Source: Gracilaria vermiculophylla (lineage: Eukaryota > Rhodophyta > Florideophyceae > Gracilariales > Gracilariaceae). From it: a stretch of 21,961 bases of DNA. This document shows positions 17,966-21,961 of this stretch, piece by piece; the first letter of the stretch is position 1; each line of letters starts with the position of its first letter. Both the position numbers and the translations under genes were made by a program. The notes beneath the pieces are model-generated. The model saw only the letters and a program-made list of their open reading frames with translations. It had not been told where the DNA came from and did no database searches. The stretch is from NCBI GenBank assembly GCA_019155205.2, contig JAHNZQ020000308.1, forward strand, positions 5,515,718-5,537,678. The letters are read 5' to 3'.

Positions 17966-18047
17966 CCTCTGCCTAGGAAGATTCAGACGTCTTCGTGTAT
18001 TTCTCCCGCTTGTGTGCTTGTAGTTCAATAGCGGCGGCGGGAATGCT

Positions 18048-18299
18048 GGCGCCCCTTAAGTACTATACTGCTAATTAAGTTAATAGGGAATCTCCGAAAT
18101 AAAAAAATTAAATACTTAGCCATTTGGGATACCAATTATGCACTGTTCCAGGCACCTGTCCTCCGGAAGTTTCTCGTACCGCTCGAGTTGGACTCGTGCC
18201 GCTGGCCGGTAGCGCGAAACTCATTCATATCAATCTTTTACTGCGGGTTTCTCAGAACGAGTCCATACTCTAGAATACCCCGAAAAAACGGGCGTGTAC
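18048..18299 (-). repeat. Inverted fragment of the E3 LTR family (first 250 bp of U3)
   Basis: Read on the minus strand from 18299, it matches 17206-17456 along its length: gggtattc, tctgagaa/actgagaa, agattgatatga-tgagt, cggcac-agtccaac, and at the inner end aattagca-ta-agtacttaag. It lacks the remaining LTR and has no polypurine tract outside it, so it is a truncated, separate insertion or the product of a rearrangement. Together with the plus copy it forms a 251/252-bp inverted repeat with a 591-bp spacer. Confidence 0.82.
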
Positions 18300-20395
18300 T
18301 TTAAAAGTCGCCGTAGACGTATGTCGAGGATGGTAGTCGCTGCATAAAACTCAATGACTACACAGATATGTATGCAGCAATAAAACACCACGTACAGCTT
18401 AATGATAAATAATAATGAAGGGGAGCAGGCTGAGTACAGAAGTAACGGATTTTTTTTATGTCGAAGGTTTAACAATAAACAAATCATCTCGGTTCTTTCT
18501 GATATGGAGGGTTCAATAATAAACGAAAAACTCTTTTTATTCAGTATTAAGGGCTTCTAAAGGACTTTTGAACAATTCAATTTTAAGTGATCACCGAAAT
18601 GGTTTTCTTTAATTTTTTTGAAACAAATGTGACACGCCCCGTTTTAGTAATGCATCAGCTTCTGATGTATAGCGTTTGATCCGCGCAGAATTGGTGTGCA
18701 TTGCATATTTGTATTAAGCATTTGATCGGGGGCGAAGTTGATCGTAAAGGCCATGCTTTGCATCTCATTCGATTTGCGCATTTGTATGGACTGCATTTAA
18801 AGCGCGCATTATTATAAACTGCATTTGACGCAGCATAGATCTGGTCTACATAGTTTCAATTGTCTATACAGACCACGCGGCGCCATAAATCGCGACGGGT
18901 GCGGCAAGTGGGGCCTGCTAAATGTTGCATATTCTACCATTATTGCCAGCGAAATCGGCTGTGCCCTTCTCGCGCTGCCCTACATCCTATTTTCCAACGC
19001 CATTTATGGCTTCCTCGCAGCGGCAAAGATTCACGCTTTCATGCATTTCCAGCAACTACTTGCGTCAGAGTGACCCATTCGAACATCATGCGTTGCACCA
19101 AGTATAGAACGTCTGACGTTGGGATCATGCAGGGCACCAGACAAATAAGACGCGTGTTTGCTTTACAGTAACTATTCCAAGGGAGAATAAAACGGTCTAA
19201 CATGCTCACCTGTGGGAAGCCTTGCAGCGAAATAGAGAAAAAAATGTCTATACCATGAACCTGAATTTTTTTCAATACAGTCTGCTGACAGGGACTCTCT
19301 TTGCAACTAACGAATTCGGCAACCAAAAGTGTATGGTTTCAGCTAAAATGAGCAAAACCTCAGTTCTTACACTTCTCAATTTTGAGTCTTGTTAAAGTGA
19401 AAAGCGTCCTGTTTTCTTCGGTCTTCGAGAACAACACATGATCTAGTTTTATACAATTTTTTGAGAGAGTTAACTCAAGTATAGGAAACAGCGCGAAAAA
19501 AGTCAAAATGATTACTTGAGCAGGATTAGACAAGAAATAAATGTACGTTTTGTGAAAGAAAGTATGAATCCACCAACATCCCGAAATACTTCTAGAGAGA
19601 CAAAGCTTTCGAGAAATGTTTTTTCCCCTGCTAAACGTTCAAATGTGTACAAAATTACCGACAAAAGCGGCAGTCTTACGAACATAAATAAAAGTATCTT
19701 TGACTATGCACAAAAAATTACATCTATCCGTACAATCGAGGGCATCATGGCTATGACTAGCAAAACATGAATTGCAAACACCTGTGGGTTGCAGTAGCAA
19801 ACTGACACGTGTAGAAACAGGTGCGCTGGACACAACGGACACCAAGCCAGATTCTGTTTGCATGCACGAGAGGCGATATAGTTCGTGTATTCAGTTCGAA
19901 TATGACATATCATTTCCTATTGTACTTGCCATCATTCTTGCCAGCTCTCTGCCTTCCGTAGCCTACACACTTTGTCGCCGCTTCGCATCCGCCTCGCTTC
20001 GCGCTCAACGTAAAATATTACTTTTGTCAAACACATCACTCGTTCTATTTTGTACCAAGCTATTCATTAAAAACTCATTCCACGCCAACTCCCGGTCCAG
20101 CGCGTAGTCCGCGACGGCCCTATCCACCCCAATCCACCCCCCAGCAACCCCATCCACCACTCGTCTTAAATACCCTACAACCCAAAAAAGTGCGTGAGAG
20201 TCGAATATACTTTTAATGTATCGCGCGTGCCACGCGCGTTTCCAAAAACAAAATCAGCGCCCACAGAGCGTGATTGAGGCGAACCAATTCGGTCACACCT
20301 CTACTATTTCAAGCTTTGAGATCAACCAAGGACGATTCGTCCACTTACTTTCCCATTGCATCGCTCGCTGCATCTGCCGACTTTACAACCAACTC
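18300..20395. other. 2.1 kb with no recognisable gene
   Basis: Short open frames on both strands (for example 18825-19073 plus and 19039-19326 minus) show no motif. At 18640-18840 short phrases recur: agc[g/a]tttgatc at 18671 and 18717, and (g)catttg/catttaaa with gcgc nearby at 18777-18835. A C-rich, (A)CC(A/T)-type tract lies at 20119-20160. No LTR, tRNA or strong tandem repeat was found. Confidence 0.55.
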
Positions 20396-20873
20396 TCATT
20401 TTGAACACAGTTCAAAGCGCGATTTTTGGCAGCGCGAAAAGCAGCAATCTTGAGCCTCTGCTTGTGAGTCTCCGCCAAAAACCTCCAATAGCGCATCTCT
20501 GCGCGGAGCGAGCTCCATAAGGCGACGGAGCTCTTCAGCGCTATCAATGCAAAAACTGCCTTTGATCCTTCGTTTTAATGCGTTCAGTACACGCTCCGCG
20601 GCCTAGAGACACCCGTTTAAATTGTTATCCCTGTCTTGCTTTGGGCGAAATTTTGCAACTCCGGGGTTTGAGTTCCATTCGACCAACTGCGGAAACTCAA
20701 GTATCCCTATGATTTGTCCAAAACCAGACTCTATTGAAAGCTACATGTTTTTACTATCTTTTCACAAAGTTATCAAGGGAACGGGTCATAAATGTTTCCG
20801 TGAGAGAAGGTTGCTTGCTGCTCGTTCTTCTTGGAATCGTGATTTGCAAGATAAACGAGCCTTTAGAGGTCTT
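20396..20873 (-). pseudogene. Unrecognised decayed coding frame
   Basis: A single minus-strand frame of about 159 codons with four stops reads PLKARLSCKSRFQEERAASN, then SIESGFGQIIGILEFPQLVE, WNSNPGVAKFRPKQDRDNNL, stop, AAERVLNALKRRIKGSFCID, SAEELRRLMELAPRRDALLE, VFGGDSQAEAQDCCFSRCQK, ending CSK and TGA (20398-20396). The composition is balanced and the second half looks helical, unlike random translations of this AT-rich neighbourhood, and that segment (20616-20396) has no stop. I do not recognise the family; a transposase or a host gene tail are both possible. A plus frame at 20622-20879 overlaps it but looks less protein-like. Confidence 0.4.
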
Positions 20874-20879
20874 GATTGA

Positions 20880-21418
20880 GACGAAGCATTAAAAACTTTC
20901 CGACGCAGTACATGTTGAACGGTTACCTACACTTAAACGATTCTCAAAAATTTTTAAACAATACAGTAAAGACTTTATGCACTCGTGAACTTGGGGCAAT
21001 TTCGGAGTATCCACGTCAGACAGCATTCTCCAAGTATTATATGTTCACAAAGTTGCACGATTTCACGATACGCAACGTTGTGAAAATTCAACTCCTCACG
21101 GAATAACTTCGTGACAGCCATATACTTAACCTCACGAACACCGATTTATAGACTCTTTGCACCCTTAGTACTTGTTCTTGCATTCAAAACACCAAAACTA
21201 TCCGCTGTACAATACTGATCACCGTCTAAAAAAAGCGTTAGTTTTGAAACTAAGCTTTTCGCAACATGCAACACTTTCAAATCTTTTTCCGTCCGCAATA
21301 TCACTGTTCCGGTTTTGGTGACCTTCATAACCAGCCTAAAAGCCATCAGATGACAGTTTAGCAAAACAAACCAAGCCCATAGCATTTGCAACGAGGAAAA
21401 CTTCCATTCTATAACTCT
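20880..21418. other. Spacer, no recognisable gene
   Basis: Short open frames at 20876-21106 (plus) and 21146-21391 (minus) have no clear motif. The base composition is ordinary up to about 21437, where it changes sharply to GC-rich. Confidence 0.5.
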
Positions 21419-21961
21419 ATGCTATTTCTGTTCCACCGCACATGCCCGCCGCCAAGGCAACCACCGCCGCCGCCGCCCGCCGCCGCCGCCGCCTCCTCGC
21501 TCACCCACCTGAGCGCCTCCGCCTCGCTGCTGCGGTACGACGCCGTCGAGGCGCCGCAGCACTTTGGCGTGCGCCTGCGCCCACGCGGGCGCGTCGCCAA
21601 CATGTCGCTGCACATGCCCGACGCCCACGTGCTGTTGTCATCGCGCCTGCTCGTCGACCCGCTGTCGCACGGGCTGGCCAACGTGTCGGTCACGCCCGTG
21701 TCCGAGGGGCTGCCGGGCGCCGCGCGCTACGCCGTACGCGTCGCCACGGCGGGCGCCGCCGGCGGGCCGCGCGTGCTGAAGGCGCACTTTCCGCGCGCAG
21801 CGCCCCGTCCCGATCGGCGCCCGCGTCCTCCCCAGACAGTCGCTCGCATTGCGCGCGCTCGCGAGCTCGGCGCGCCCACGTGCATTCCGTCAGCGTGCAA
21901 CGCCTCCCGCGGCGCCGTGTTCGCAGACGTGTCGCCACGTTTGCGTGCTGTCCACCGAGCA
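21419..21961 (+). CDS. GC-rich protein-coding region, unknown function, 3' end beyond window
   Basis: From the ATG at 21419 this frame is open for 181 codons to the window end. After a Pro/Ala-rich low-complexity start (PPPPPPAAAAA) it reads LTHLSASASLLRYDAVEAPQ, HFGVRLRPRGRVANMSLHMP, DAHVLLSSRLLVDPLSHGLA, NVSVTPVSEG and RYAVRVATAG, alternating polar and hydrophobic residues as in beta-rich proteins. Between 21509 and 21790 only 5 of 94 codons end in A or T, strong evidence for real coding in this frame. After 21790 the rate rises to 18 of 57, while the frame one base later becomes GC3-rich, so a one-base shift near 21787 (in the ttt run) is likely. The true start may be ATG 21419, the later ATG 21602, or an upstream exon. 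No family is recognised. Confidence 0.65.
   Translation, partial: MLFLFHRTCPPPRQPPPPPPAAAAASSLTHLSASASLLRYDAVEAPQHFGVRLRPRGRVANMSLHMPDAHVLLSSRLLVDPLSHGLANVSVTPVSEGLPGAARYAVRVATAGAAGGPRVLKAHFPRAAPRPDRRPRPPQTVARIARARELGAPTCIPSACNASRGAVFADVSPRLRAVHRA

Larger units (their letters stand above)
12842..18027 (+). mobile_element. E3: 3' part of a second Ty3/gypsy retrotransposon with antisense cargo
   Basis: A different integrase begins immediately after the E2 LTR at its first catalytic Asp. It is followed by a 3.5 kb region, a polypurine tract (17191-17199) and a 3' LTR starting at 17203. The LTR start is supported independently by an inverted copy at 18048-18299 whose similarity begins at almost the same base. 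Everything 5' of the integrase catalytic core (LTR, gag, protease, RT, RNase H) is missing and is not found upstream of E2. That integrase and 3' LTR belong to one element is inferred from orientation and lack of another border between them. Confidence 0.72.
17203..18027 (+). repeat. 3' LTR of E3 (about 825 bp)
   Basis: The start is TGATGTGCAC directly after the polypurine tract. The proposed end is gtagttca (18027), giving TGA...TCA termini; this end is less certain because no second complete copy exists. Inside are a TATA box (tataaa, 17765-17770) and, beyond the expected transcription start, two 61-bp tandem repeats. About 560 bases of U3 precede the TATA box. Confidence 0.65.

Noticed and set aside
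21146..21391. Minus frame with KTGTVILR...LHVAKSL, vaguely like the segment after the copia protease
   Set aside because: The spacing and the key residues do not fit, and no other Ty1/copia domain is present.

Overview
The window reads as eukaryotic nuclear DNA dominated by decayed mobile elements. Evidence for a eukaryote: Ty3/gypsy LTR retrotransposons, a chromodomain, the C-lobe of a eukaryotic-type protein kinase, and repeats ending in tRNA-like T-arms. No operon, Shine-Dalgarno pattern or bacterial gene is seen. The species cannot be named from the sequence; an alga or another protist is plausible, and that is inference. Almost every coding stretch is interrupted by stops and frameshifts, so most genes are listed as pseudogenes.

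Layout. 1-682 (minus): 5' end of a Ty3-like element (E1) running off the left edge: LTR, primer-binding site, leader, start of Gag. 683-1190: a long fold-back repeat with a tRNA-like T-arm at each end, plus a partial third copy; a single-arm copy lies at 3541-3765. 1622-1990 (minus): decayed protein kinase C-lobe. 1991-3540 and 3766-4281: no recognisable gene. 4282-12841 (plus): a nearly complete but dead chromovirus-type Ty3/gypsy element (E2) in the order LTR, Gag, protease, RT, RNase H, integrase, chromodomain, a 1 kb tail, polypurine tract, LTR. 12842-18027 (plus): the 3' part of a second Ty3/gypsy element (E3): integrase with D, D(35)E intact, a 3.2 kb block whose best reading frames run antisense, polypurine tract, and a long 3' LTR. 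18048-18299 (minus): a piece of the same LTR family, inverted. 18300-20395: no gene recognised. 20396-20873 (minus): an unrecognised decayed coding frame. 21419-21961 (plus): start of a very GC-rich coding region with 95% G/C third positions over its central 94 codons, probably the only host gene here that still looks alive; it runs off the right edge.

Working together. In E2, Gag forms the particle, protease matures it, RT and RNase H copy the RNA, and integrase inserts the cDNA, with the chromodomain probably steering it to particular chromatin. E3 is the most unusual part. Between its integrase and its 3' LTR lies antisense information for what looks like a soluble protein followed by a hydrophobic, probably membrane, protein. 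Antisense ORFs in this position are known from plant Tat-lineage elements such as Grande and Retand, but I recognise no family for the ones here.
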